Shown piece by piece: positions 45,331 to 54,723 of a DNA stretch of 64,000 nucleotides. Numbering within the stretch: position 1 is the stretch's first letter; each line of letters begins with the position of its first letter. The position numbers and the translations under genes are program-made. The notes under the pieces are model-generated. The model was not told where the DNA came from. It ran no database searches and was given only the letters and a program-made list of their open reading frames with translations. This stretch comes from SKPS01 sp964469215 (lineage in GTDB: Bacteria > Bacteroidota > Bacteroidia > Bacteroidales > SKPS01), in the NCBI GenBank assembly GCA_964469215.1, contig CAYXYB010000001.1:124001-188000 (forward strand), in the 5' to 3' direction.

Positions 45331-47112
45331 TCAGTTGGTTTTCAAAACAACTCCCTTTTTGTTGATCAGCATTATTACACCGTTTTCCTGAACAAGAGCA
45401 CACCCTTTTTTGAAATCGCCTGTTTTTTCATATTTAAAGGGTAATACTGTGTTCCCTTTGGTGTCTATAAATCCAACAAGACCATCTTTTACCACCCAGG
45501 CAACACTGTCAGAAAATGAATTCCCATCATCGTACTGCGCGGGGATCACAATATCTCCTTTTGTGTTGATAAAACCTACCTTGTTGTTCTGAATGATTAA
45601 TGCCAGGCCATTACAGACGGCTCCCATCTCTTCATAAAGTGGTTCAGTGACTTTTCTTCCTGTCGTATCCACTATTCCATAGCGGCCGTTGAGTTTATAT
45701 AATGCATACCCTTCTTTAAATGACATGATGTTTTCATAAACCAGAGGGATGATAGTATCTCCCCTGATGTTAAGGACACCGGCTTTATCACCTTTCAGTA
45801 CCGGCACCAGGTCATATTGCACCTCGCCTGTTGCATCATATACAGCCGGTATCACCTCGTCACCGCGCATATTAATGATTCCCACCATACCGTTTTTTAA
45901 TACCTGGGCGTAACCATTGGTGAAACTGGCAATCCAATCATAACTTTCTGGAGTTAATAACTTCAGGTCTCTGTCATACAAAAAGAATTTTCCCCCTGTG
46001 ATATCTTCGTTCTCTATCCTGATGTCCTTCAGTGCATATACCAGGCCATCATGGAAGGAGATATGATCATACTCTGCAGGGATTTCGCATGATATGTATT
46101 TGACAAGGCCAATGTGGTTGTCGGGCAATCCGTAAGCATTATAGAAGCCGGCCACATGATAAAACCTTGACTCTGTCACAGGCTCTTTTAACGGGGTAAT
46201 TTCCCCATAAATGGGTTTAATCAGAAAACCAGCAGATCCCAGACTGTACACTCCATAGGTTGGGTCTTTGTATCTTTCTTTAACCGATAAAATTAGTTCA
46301 TCCCCATCATCCCATGCCCATTCTATTCCCATTAAAGTCTTTCCTGATTCTATCTCAAGAGAAAAATCATTTTCCATCCCTTTTTTGTTGATCAGTAATA
46401 CATTACCGTTCCTCTCCACAATGGCATTTTCGCTTCCGAAAGTTTTCCGAAATTTCCCTGCCTCACTGTATATAAAAGGGATTACCTGTTTTCCTGTCTT
46501 GTCGATATATCCAAATCGTTCAAAGACATTTTCTTCCTCTGTTAACTCTTTTGCAACTGCTGCAACGCCACACTTAAAAAAGTCGGCAACAAGATATTGC
46601 GCAGGGATGACAAGAACACCGGTCTTGTTGATATATCCCAATTTACCGTTCTTCTCCACCACAGCCATGTTCTCACTGAATGACCAGGCGTTCTGATATT
46701 TGAGAGGAATCACAAGAACACCGCTTTTGTTCACAAATCCGGCCTTAATAACTGTTCCCGCACTATCGGTACCAACTGCAGCCATTCCCTCGCTAAAATC
46801 TTTCCCCCAGTTGAATTTCCCATCCGGGGCCACAATCTCTTTCCCTTTTTCGTTAATGTATCCGATTCCTTCATCGGAGACTACCTTAGCCATCCCTTCT
46901 TTGAACTGATACACCTTCTTGTATGGAAGAACTTTAACTATATCAACCTTTTCAGCGGTTGCAATGTAGTAAAATTGCCGCTCTTTGTCGTAATATATTT
47001 TAACGACGGGGTTGGGTTTAACGGGTGCTTTGGTTTGCCGGGCAACCGACATCTGCCATTGGCAGGTGAGACAAAGAACAGAAAAAATCAAAATCAATCG
47101 TGTTGCTTTCAT
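45331..47112 (-). CDS. Secreted WG-repeat protein
   Basis: The 593-residue protein has a signal peptide (ILIFSVLCLTCQWQMSVA) and a long series of WG repeats of the form GYINKTGVLVIPAQYLVADF, about 12 copies, including degenerate ones. WG repeats form beta-strand-rich folds and are common in Bacteroidota exported proteins of unknown function. A decayed relative lies upstream at 47477-47951. Confidence 0.85.
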   Translation of the reverse strand: MKATRLILIFSVLCLTCQWQMSVARQTKAPVKPNPVVKIYYDKERQFYYIATAEKVDIVKVLPYKKVYQFKEGMAKVVSDEGIGYINEKGKEIVAPDGKFNWGKDFSEGMAAVGTDSAGTVIKAGFVNKSGVLVIPLKYQNAWSFSENMAVVEKNGKLGYINKTGVLVIPAQYLVADFFKCGVAAVAKELTEEENVFERFGYIDKTGKQVIPFIYSEAGKFRKTFGSENAIVERNGNVLLINKKGMENDFSLEIESGKTLMGIEWAWDDGDELILSVKERYKDPTYGVYSLGSAGFLIKPIYGEITPLKEPVTESRFYHVAGFYNAYGLPDNHIGLVKYISCEIPAEYDHISFHDGLVYALKDIRIENEDITGGKFFLYDRDLKLLTPESYDWIASFTNGYAQVLKNGMVGIINMRGDEVIPAVYDATGEVQYDLVPVLKGDKAGVLNIRGDTIIPLVYENIMSFKEGYALYKLNGRYGIVDTTGRKVTEPLYEEMGAVCNGLALIIQNNKVGFINTKGDIVIPAQYDDGNSFSDSVAWVVKDGLVGFIDTKGNTVLPFKYEKTGDFKKGCALVQENGVIMLINKKGVVLKTN

Positions 47113-47247
47113 AGATGATTAATAATTAGATTGATGAAGAACCAATTTATAATTCATATTATTGATGCTGATAAGAACAGGTATTGGGTTTTTATAATTG
47201 AAATCCTGTGAAAATTATTTAAATGATCCCGAAAAATTATTATTTCT

Positions 47248-47385
47248 GATTACTGCCTGCAAGATGGCAGAATGTGGATAACACCCAAAGATATTCATGT
47301 GAGGTTCTGGCTGAATGAAAAAGCACGAACAAAGGATAAGGAAGAGAAATTCAGCAACATTCGTTTCATAGTGAAAGGTCTTTAA
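47248..47385 (+). pseudogene. Possible C-terminal remnant of an unidentified gene
   Basis: A frame with coding character ends here: LQDGRMWITPKDIHVRF then WLNEKARTKDKEEKFSNIRF and IVKGL before TAA at 47383. No start or upstream continuation is visible, and the family was not recognised. A run of 13 A follows, possibly a weak terminator. The rest of 47113-47476 shows no gene. Confidence 0.3.
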
Positions 47386-47476
47386 CGGTTTGTTAATTCA
47401 CGATAAAAGTAAAAAAAAAAAAAGATGATATTCACTTTTATGAATATTAAAAAATTTTAAAAGAAAGAATGATTTT

Positions 47477-47951
47477 TTAAATTTTTATAGCGAATTTACC
47501 GATAAAATAAAGTCCATGCTTGCTGTTGACTGTGACCCTGTAAAGATCTTTTATGTCAATAGATCTTATATCGTCATAAACTCCCGGGATGATCTCATTG
47601 CCCTTCCGGTCCAGCACTCCGGCTTTGCCGCTGATTGCAAAAAGAGAGTGTTCCCCGTCCATTTCACCCTAGTAATTCCCAATCCTATCATATTTCAACG
47701 GTGTTACGGCATTACCTTTACGATCAATCAAGCCTTTTTAAATGCAACTGAACAACGGCCAGATTGCCATAAACGGGATTTGCCGCATTATAAACCAGTT
47801 TGATCACAAACTGCATCTGTTGATCTGTGTAGCCCCATTTATCACCATAACGGCATAGGATAAGATGAAGAATGTTCTGTGATTTGGATTATGTTGGTTC
47901 CATGCCTGTAAACATAATCACAAGTATGCAGGAAGCAATGATTCTGTTCAT
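47477..47951 (-). pseudogene. Decayed WG-repeat protein gene
   Basis: From ATG 47951 a signal-peptide-like start (MNRIIASCILVIMFTG) runs into a TAA. YGDKWGYTDQQMQF-like sequence continues to another stop, then GLIDRKGNAVTPLKYDRIGNY, a TAG, and KAGVLDRKGNEIIPGVYDDI, two WG-type units. Multiple stops and at least one frame change show that it is dead. It is probably a diverged duplicate of the intact WG protein at 45331-47112. Confidence 0.7.
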
Positions 47952-47989
47952 TTTGGTCTGGTCATTATATTACTTCAATGTGATAACAT

Positions 47990-48140
47990 GTTCAAAATCA
48001 CAATTATAATTGCCAAATAGCACCTATGATTAAAAATATTTTTTTAGTTTCCGAAAAATAAACCACGAATCCTCAAATATTGCACCCGTCAAACAGTTGT
48101 TAGTGCAATTTTTTTCTTTCTGATATATGGGGATTTTTAG
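47990..48140 (+). repeat. 151-bp direct repeat, left copy
   Basis: This stretch matches 53891-54041 at 148 of 151 positions with no gaps (differences near CCAC/TCAC, CAGTTG/CAGCTG and GGGGAT/GGGTAT). It contains TTGCAC...GTGCAA arms around AACAGTTGTT, a possible cruciform. The rest of 48141-48368 shows no gene. Confidence 0.85.
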
Positions 48141-48368
48141 CCTGATTAATTCAAAAACCCAAAATTAAAAAAACGCATAAATTTATCGATGGCAGTCCGA
48201 TATGTTCGGGCTTCAAACGGGCTCTGATCGATTTTTTCTGCTGTGATCATTGGAATAGGCCTCTCTTGGGCGTACCTTTCCTTTTCAGTTTCTTAAACCT
48301 ACTTGAGGCTATATGTTTATCTAATAGAATATCAATGATGTAAAGAACCATCGGTGGGTGTTTGATCT

Positions 48369-49740
48369 CTAGAGCCTAAGTTGGCAGAAAATCCCAAGGC
48401 ACTTCTCGAAGACATCTCTGGTTGGAAAAGATACTGGCAACTCAACTTGAATTTTAGTTTTCAATATTTTCACCCGAGCAGCAACCTTGATGATTTTCAA
48501 ATGAATGGTCTTCATATTCGATTTACAATATTGTGTTCCTCTCAACACATCGTTCTGTAGTGCATGGATCAACACATATGCAGCAGAATGCAGAAACAGC
48601 CGAAATTGATTTGCCAAAAAGCTACTACAGGACATTCGATCGGAGTTCAGGTATGTTTTATGCTCTTTGATTCGAAGTTCAGCGGCTCCACAAGTGCAGT
48701 ATGCATTTTCATACAATGCTTTGGCTCTTATACATCGCATACTTCTTGTGATGTAACGGACGGTCTCACCCATGCTGCTATATTCAACTTTGGCAACGAT
48801 CCGTTGGGAGTGCTTCCTTGAACCGGCCTCATATTCGAAAGAATGGTATCGTTTCACTGGTTTACCTGTGGCAATAAATTGTTGCTTAGCGCTTTCAATG
48901 GTTGTTTTGGCAAGTTTAGCCAGTACAGGGTCGCCGGTAATGCCGGTAACAAACTCTATATTCTTTTCCGTTTCCGACCAATCCATAAAATCCTTAGAGC
49001 AGAAATGGCTATCTCCACGCGGAAGTATTATGGTTTTTGGCCAATGATGCCGAAGATAGGTGATCAATCTTTGAAGGATTGCGAACACCTTAACGCTCTT
49101 GGTTCTGCGTCCAGGTTTAAGAATCGTGGTGATTATATTACCGGTAAGTCCTTCATAAATGTGCAATGGCATAAGCAATAATCTCCATAATAGGGGTTGA
49201 ACAGAGATAGCTGCTGGTCACCATGGGTTATTGCTGAGGAGTCATCACAGTCAAGAATGATTGCTTTGGGCTGGCTGGGGTATGATGCAATAAACAGATT
49301 TACAAAAGCATATGCCATATTGTATAGCATTTTACAATCTGCAAGGTTTTCGAACCGACTCATTGTCGGTTGTGACGCAAGAGATTTCTCGTTAACAGCA
49401 CAAATCTGCAGTATTTTGTAATCACGCAGTTCATTACAGTCATTGGCATCCTAATAACCAGTTGCTATATGCAAAACACGCTGATTAAGCATGGAACCTA
49501 CAGAATGCTGAACATAGCTCTGGTTTTTGCTATCTCTGATGCAAGTATTCAGCCTGCTGATTATACCAATCTGATTTGAACCTCTTTAAGCAACAATAAC
49601 CCTCCGTCACTGGATGTTTCTTCGAAATCAGAACGGATTTCAACGGGTTTCTTGCCAAAGGCTGAAAGGTTGAACAGGGTCGGGTGAGAAAAATCCGCAG
49701 ATATTTGGCTCGCAGTTGAAAAAACATTTGTACTTTTACA
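48369..49740 (-). pseudogene. IS1380-type transposase, broken
   Basis: Pieces of one transposase are spread over three frames. NLSAFGKKPVEIRSDFE with SSDGGLLLLKE (49740-49561) is the N-terminus. The next piece, SRFENLADCKMLYNMAYAF to PKAIILDCDDSS (first Asp), ends at 49133. Then PLHIYEGLTGNIITTILKPG, ILPRGDSHFCSKDFMDW (second Asp) and RMSCSSFLANQFRLFLHSAA follow to 48369. Homology reads NPYYGDYC across the 49133-49178 shift. An in-frame TAG lies between the first two pieces. Terminal inverted repeats were not identified. Confidence 0.82.
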
Positions 49741-50033
49741 CATGGGGGTTGTTTTTTGTTTTCGACACCTCAAATGTACTTGTTATCAATGAGATAACCA
49801 AATCTAAATCCCCTTTTTTTTCGATTTTATGAATAATTCAGGATAAGTGTTCTCATTTTTTTTTCAATAAAAATGAAGTGATATTACGTATGTGATAAAA
49901 ATATTCTGCAAACAGACAAAATCTCTGTTTATCTGAGGTAATTTATCCACTAAACAACTATTTATAAAAATAATTTCACGTTGAAGAGGTTGAGGTTAAG
50001 AAGAAAACCGCAAGGGTCTTCATAATATAGTTA

Positions 50034-51761
50034 TCAGTAGATAATCCTCAGAGCATCGGGACGGTTTGCCAGAATGGCTATCCGGATTTGCCTTCCGTTC
50101 GCATCCTGTGTAATAATCTCCGGGTAGTTCCCATTAACATCTATATGAATAAGATCACCGGCTTGCATCCGATGAAAATCAAGCGTCGGATGTGACTGAA
50201 TCACCGTTCTGTCGTACATGTTATAAGGAGATCTGAAAGCCAGCGTGTCTCCATATTTAAATCTGCTACCCTGTAAATTTCCAATTATTTCAACCAACCC
50301 ATCGTAACTGTACTGTTGTCCGAAATTGTTGGTGCAATACCCCTCCAGTGATATCAACCTTGCTGTCAATGTTTCTTCAAAAGAACTATTATGAACAAAC
50401 AAAGCCGGCAAAGGGAGATGATAAAAAACCTCCCGCGATCCGCCTTCGGGCATCCAGTTGAGTGATGAGTCACCGTCGAATGTTGGGTGATATATCAGGG
50501 AAATGAGATACCGGGTTTCATGTAACCACGGAAAAAAATGATTGGCAGTTGCATCGGTGAAAGCGCCGTAGTAATCATTGATGCTATGATACCCTACCAA
50601 CGAATCACCGGGTAAAAGACCTATCCTTTTCACACCAACAGCCCCGTTGTCCTGCTGCAACGGGAACAGTTCCTCTTCTTCTAGCACATTTCCCTCTTCA
50701 TCATGCAATCTCAGGCTGATCTGCTTAAAGCCCACCGTCTGAAAGGCAGGCCAGAGAATGTATCTGACATCCTGTGAGGTATTAAGGAATTTCACGCGAA
50801 CCCTAAGGGCCTGCATCTGACCGGAAATCAACCATATTGTATCCTGAAGTGGTGTGATGCTGATCTCTACCCCATCCTGCCGAAACCAACCCTGTTTTCT
50901 CTGGAATTCTTCCCTGAGACAGGTCTGGTAGATCTGTTCGATAATTCCGGGGGTTTGTCTGAAACTCAAAAAAAACACCCGGTCGACATGCCCTGCGCTC
51001 TTGAATAGGTGCCCAAGACAAGCCATTCTGATCACTTTTCCAAGACTCAGAGTGAGGACATACTCCCGTGGCCCCTTTTCAGTCAGAAATCTGATACCCA
51101 GATCATACCAGCCGGGATAAATGCAGATATGTATGGCACAGGAGTCTCCAACCGCCACATCAACTGTCGTAAAGGACCTCAGCCAGGTGGTGATCTCAGT
51201 AACTGCCAACGCCATGTCTTTTCTATGCCGGAGTGATGATAGCTGAACCTGATCAGAAATGATCTGTTCTACCTGTTCAAAATCACCCTCAGTAACAGCC
51301 CTGTCAAATGGGGTTGCCATTCTCACTTGCCTTATTTCATTGTTCAGGCGAGCGTCAAATGATAGGTGTCCCCCCTTCATCAGAGCAGGCTCCTGAAAGT
51401 CGCGGGGTTCCGGCTTTTTGTAAGGTTCTGTAACCTCCGACAAGCCGGTTCGCGATAAGCACACGATCCATTCAGTACCCACCCTGAACAATGCAACATC
51501 GGGCTTTTCGTATTCATAGTGCACAAACCGGAAGGTGGAAGGATTTGCGGTATCACGGTTCTTGTGCACCTCTAAGGTCACAAACTTCACTTCATACCAC
51601 GTGGTTCCCAAATCATGGGTAAAACCTGAAGAATAAGGCTGAGCCTCAATCCTGATGTGAGCAACAAAGTCAGCTTTCAGATAAAGTTCCTGTAAGTTCC
51701 CGGCGAACACGATGGATATCCCCGAAAAAAACATGGAGATGATAACCAGAACCTTTTGCAT
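50034..51761 (-). CDS. Exported protein of unknown function
   Basis: The 575-residue product has a signal peptide (VLVIISMFFSGISIVFA) followed by NLQELYLKADFVAHIRIEAQ. The first third and the stretch with TWYEVKFVTLEVHKN are reminiscent of beta-rich envelope proteins. No enzyme motif was found. It lies between the two 151-bp repeats, beside dead transposase sequence, which may mark it as acquired DNA. A frame this long without stops supports a real gene. Confidence 0.6.
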   Translation of the reverse strand: MQKVLVIISMFFSGISIVFAGNLQELYLKADFVAHIRIEAQPYSSGFTHDLGTTWYEVKFVTLEVHKNRDTANPSTFRFVHYEYEKPDVALFRVGTEWIVCLSRTGLSEVTEPYKKPEPRDFQEPALMKGGHLSFDARLNNEIRQVRMATPFDRAVTEGDFEQVEQIISDQVQLSSLRHRKDMALAVTEITTWLRSFTTVDVAVGDSCAIHICIYPGWYDLGIRFLTEKGPREYVLTLSLGKVIRMACLGHLFKSAGHVDRVFFLSFRQTPGIIEQIYQTCLREEFQRKQGWFRQDGVEISITPLQDTIWLISGQMQALRVRVKFLNTSQDVRYILWPAFQTVGFKQISLRLHDEEGNVLEEEELFPLQQDNGAVGVKRIGLLPGDSLVGYHSINDYYGAFTDATANHFFPWLHETRYLISLIYHPTFDGDSSLNWMPEGGSREVFYHLPLPALFVHNSSFEETLTARLISLEGYCTNNFGQQYSYDGLVEIIGNLQGSRFKYGDTLAFRSPYNMYDRTVIQSHPTLDFHRMQAGDLIHIDVNGNYPEIITQDANGRQIRIAILANRPDALRIIY

Positions 51762-51938
51762 AGTATTTCGTTTTGTAAAATAAAAGATACAACTGCTGCG
51801 AAGTTTGGTTCATAACTTATCAGCATTTCGTCAATCACTCCTGAACAAAGTTAGAGGAAGAACTTTAGGTTTACTACAAATATTCTTCAATTGAATTTTT
51901 AATAATCAGAATCTTACCGGATACCAGGGATTAAGCTA

Positions 51939-53492
51939 TTATTGTATAACAATCTTTTCTGTCAAGAATGTATCGCCATTGCTTATCTTAACAAAATAAA
52001 CGCCTTTTGATGCATTTAAATAATTAATTTCTTTTGATAATTGCTTATTATAGCCGGAAGAATATACTTTTTCGCCAATCATATTATATATTTCAATTAT
52101 TCCTTCTTGAATTAAACAATTGCCGGAAATTGTTTCAATAGTAAAATTGCCTGAATTAGGATTTGGGAAAATTGAAATCCTATCATTAAGCATAATTTCG
52201 TCAATATCAGTTCCTGTGCAAAGTGTGGTTTCATTAAGAGTAACAGATGTTCCGGTTATGGTCGGTGTGTTTGTGATGGTAGTACCCGAATTTGTTAAAG
52301 TTGTAATTTGAGTGTCAAAGTAAGTTGGTGCATTTTCTGCAATAGTTGCATTTGTGGTAGAACAACCTGTATTTCCATGTCCATCAGATTTCATAAGAAA
52401 AACACCATTATTTGCTGAAGCTGCAACAAAACCACCATCAGATGTTTCTGATAAGCGAAGAACAGAATAATCCTGGTTTCCAATTGCAGTTGAAACTTTT
52501 GCACTGATTAAAGCACCAGAAGAACTTGTTCTAATGAACAATAAACCTGAAGGATTATCTTCACTCTGGCCTACAATTAAAAAACTTCCATCCCAAGCCT
52601 GCAATATTCCATCTCCAATATTTTTAGCAAAACTGGAAGGAGTTGTAAATGTTTTAGTCCATTGTATTACACCGGTGGCATCAGTTTTTGCTAACGAAAT
52701 CAGCCAATCATTGTTTAAGGCGCTGCCTTGTCCAACCATCGCATATCCTCCATCCGCTGTTTGAATCACCTGCTGTAAGTTTACTGATTGCAAAGTATGG
52801 GCTAAATTATTTCTTGCCCATATTATTGCACCTGAATTATTGGTTCTTATGAGAATTTTAAAGCCATTTCCAGCTCTCCCTCCACATAAATAACCACCGT
52901 CATTTGTTTGAAAAATTGAAATTCCTTCAAAACCTATCTGATTTCCCCACATATTTGACCAGGAAATTTCTCCTGAACTATTTGTTTTTATCAAATAAAT
53001 TGACCCTTGCGATACTGATGAAGAATTTCGGGAAGATCCTGTAATTATATAGCCGCCGTCAGAAGTTTGTTTCACATCACTTCCCCAGTCGCCATCAATG
53101 GTGCCATATGTCTTTGACCATGTTACATTCCCGTTTGCATCAAATTTCGTCAGCAATACATCATAATCACCTGCTCCGAAACTTTTTGTTTTTCCAACTG
53201 CAATGTATCCTCCGTCAGTTGTTGGACGAGCAACTTCAAAAATATCTTCCTGTGAACCTCCATATGTTTTTGCCCATTGAACTGTTCCATTCAAATCTGT
53301 TTTCATCAACAAAGCATCATGAGGAGATGACATGCTCCTTCCACATATTAAGATTCCATTTCCATTTGCGGGCCCTGCAAATATTCCTTCAATTGAAACG
53401 GATGATGTATATCTTTTTTGAAAAACAGGTTGTGCTAATGCATTAAAAGTAAGCAAAAACAGAAAACCAACTATAACATACATTTGTTTCAT
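51939..53492 (-). CDS. Type IX-secreted propeller protein with C-terminal sorting domain
   Basis: The protein (517 residues from the ATG at 53492) has a signal peptide (MYVIVGFLFLLTFNALAQ) and repeats of the form TTDGGYIAVGKTKSFGAGDY and QTSDGGYIITGSS, typical of a beta-propeller with GGY motifs. The C-terminus (SIFPNPNSGNFTIE ... GVYFVKISNGDTF ... EKIVIQ) is a type A T9SS sorting domain, so it should be exported across the outer membrane and anchored or released by the gliding/secretion machinery. It is A+T-rich compared with its neighbours and lies between two direct repeats. Confidence 0.88.
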   Translation of the reverse strand: MKQMYVIVGFLFLLTFNALAQPVFQKRYTSSVSIEGIFAGPANGNGILICGRSMSSPHDALLMKTDLNGTVQWAKTYGGSQEDIFEVARPTTDGGYIAVGKTKSFGAGDYDVLLTKFDANGNVTWSKTYGTIDGDWGSDVKQTSDGGYIITGSSRNSSSVSQGSIYLIKTNSSGEISWSNMWGNQIGFEGISIFQTNDGGYLCGGRAGNGFKILIRTNNSGAIIWARNNLAHTLQSVNLQQVIQTADGGYAMVGQGSALNNDWLISLAKTDATGVIQWTKTFTTPSSFAKNIGDGILQAWDGSFLIVGQSEDNPSGLLFIRTSSSGALISAKVSTAIGNQDYSVLRLSETSDGGFVAASANNGVFLMKSDGHGNTGCSTTNATIAENAPTYFDTQITTLTNSGTTITNTPTITGTSVTLNETTLCTGTDIDEIMLNDRISIFPNPNSGNFTIETISGNCLIQEGIIEIYNMIGEKVYSSGYNKQLSKEINYLNASKGVYFVKISNGDTFLTEKIVIQ

Positions 53493-53816
53493 TTTTACAT
53501 TTGATTTATATATATATTCACTCATTCTTTAGCTTACAACAAGATTATCAGAAACATCAAATGGAAATCAATTAAAAAGCATTTTATAAAAGTATCTGGG
53601 GTATACCTTATAACAAAGCACACCAGTATAAAGTTGAAGTTATTTGCTCATACATTAAAAAAATCATACTAATGTGCGCCACCCATTACGTAAGTTAGTC
53701 TAACAACCTTGATTTCATTTGTTTTTGGGACAAATATACACCACTTTCAGACAGGTTGTATCAGGGGGTGAAAATATATTGCTGTCCCGAAAAATTGAAA
53801 ATTTTCGATTTTTTCA

Positions 53817-53838
53817 TTTTTCGAGGATCCTCGAAAAA
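53817..53838. repeat. 22-bp perfect palindrome
   Basis: Five T, then CGAGGATCCTCG, then five A form a perfect 22-bp palindrome centred on GGATCC. In RNA this would be a short stem followed by A or preceded by U, compatible with a bidirectional terminator. It lies 52 bp left of the right repeat copy. Confidence 0.75.
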
Positions 53839-53890
53839 CTATGAAATCAGAGATTTCTTGTTTTTCGGTATTGGCTTTTGGCTATTGACA

Positions 53891-54041
53891 GTTCAAAATC
53901 ACAATTATAATTGCCAAATAGCACCTATGATTAAAAATATTTTTTTAGTTTCCGAAAAATAAATCACGAATCCTCAAATATTGCACCCGTCAAACAGCTG
54001 TTAGTGCAATTTTTTTCTTTCTGATATATGGGTATTTTTAG
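53891..54041 (+). repeat. 151-bp direct repeat, right copy
   Basis: This is the partner of 47990-48140, in the same orientation, 5901 bp away. Here the core AACAGCTGTT is a perfect palindrome between TTGCAC and GTGCAA. It ends about 50 bp before the sulfur-relay genes. Confidence 0.85.
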
Positions 54042-54091
54042 ATAGATTTGCAATCCTGTTTTGAAAATTGAAATCAGGACAGGATCAGAGG

Positions 54092-54364
54092 ATGCTTTTA
54101 TCAGACAACAAAGAACAACCGGCAGATTGTGTTTGTCCCAACCTCAGGGACTGCAGGCTGCCGGAGCACATGATGTTCAGGGAGTTTCCGGAACGGCTCG
54201 ACAGGTATCGTGTGATGTTTTGTTACACCGCTGATAAATACGGGGGTTGCAAGCGCTATATTGTAAACAGGGAACTTGGTTTTTGTCCGGGTTTTGTACT
54301 TCCTGACACCGGCGATAACACCGAAAGCATCCTGAACATGTATGACGAATTAGAAAACGATTAA
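54092..54364 (+). CDS. Small cysteine-rich protein preceding dsrC
   Basis: The 90-residue protein contains ADCVCPNLRDCRLPEHM, then FCYTADKYGGCKRYIV and GFCPGF, about seven cysteines. The spacing (CxCx5C and later single Cys) could bind a metal or iron-sulfur cluster, but no family was recognised. It is 17 bp upstream of dsrC and on the same strand, so it is probably part of the module. I chose ATG 54092 (purine-rich upstream GGATCAGAGG) over a TTG at 54068. Confidence 0.6.
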   Translation: MLLSDNKEQPADCVCPNLRDCRLPEHMMFREFPERLDRYRVMFCYTADKYGGCKRYIVNRELGFCPGFVLPDTGDNTESILNMYDELEND

Positions 54365-54381
54365 CAAACAATATTTTAGTT

Positions 54382-54699
54382 ATGGCACAAATAGATATTG
54401 AGGGGAGAACATTTGAGGTTGACGGTGACGGCTTTCTTGTAGACCCGGGATTATGGAACGAGGATGTAGCAAAGCTTTTTGCTAAGTACGACGGTATTAA
54501 TGAAATGAACGATAATCATTGGGCGGTGGTAAAGGTGATAAGAAGGAATTTCGAAGAAAAGGGCATGGCACCAATGGTGAGGGTAATTTGCAAAGATACA
54601 GGTTTGAAGTTGAAGGAGATATACGAGCTTTTCCCTCTTGGCCCTGCCCGTGGTGCCTGTCGTGTCGCCGGATTGCCAAAACCCGACGGATGTGTTTAA
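54382..54699 (+). CDS. dsrC: DsrC-type sulfur carrier protein
   Basis: The 105-residue protein matches the TusE/DsrC/DsvC family (FEVDGDGFLVDPGLWNEDVA; MNDNHWAVVKVIRRNFEE). Its C-terminus GACRVAGLPKPDGCV has both redox cysteines 11 residues apart, the penultimate one and its partner, as in true DsrC. TusE-type proteins lack the first. It should carry sulfur as persulfide or trisulfide to a membrane reductase. The next two genes encode a plausible DsrMK-like partner, and a cysteine desulfurase at the end of the run could supply sulfur. No dsrAB sulfite reductase is in this window. Confidence 0.9.
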   Translation: MAQIDIEGRTFEVDGDGFLVDPGLWNEDVAKLFAKYDGINEMNDNHWAVVKVIRRNFEEKGMAPMVRVICKDTGLKLKEIYELFPLGPARGACRVAGLPKPDGCV

Positions 54700-54723
54700 T
54701 AATCACATTAGAATCCTGACCAA

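Larger units (their letters stand above)
53526..54091. other. Intergenic region with a repeat copy and a perfect palindrome
   Basis: This 566-bp stretch between divergent genes holds the right copy of the 151-bp repeat (53891-54041) and a 22-bp perfect palindrome (53817-53838). No gene with family character was recognised. The T9SS gene promoter must lie in its left part. Confidence 0.6.

Noticed and set aside
53756..53962. 68-codon plus-strand frame over the palindrome and repeat
   Set aside because: It crosses the 22-bp palindrome and the 151-bp repeat, and the translation is not protein-like.
54382..54699. TusE of the tRNA thiolation relay
   Set aside because: Both C-terminal cysteines are present and no tusBCD or mnmA genes are adjacent; the partners are DsrMK-like.
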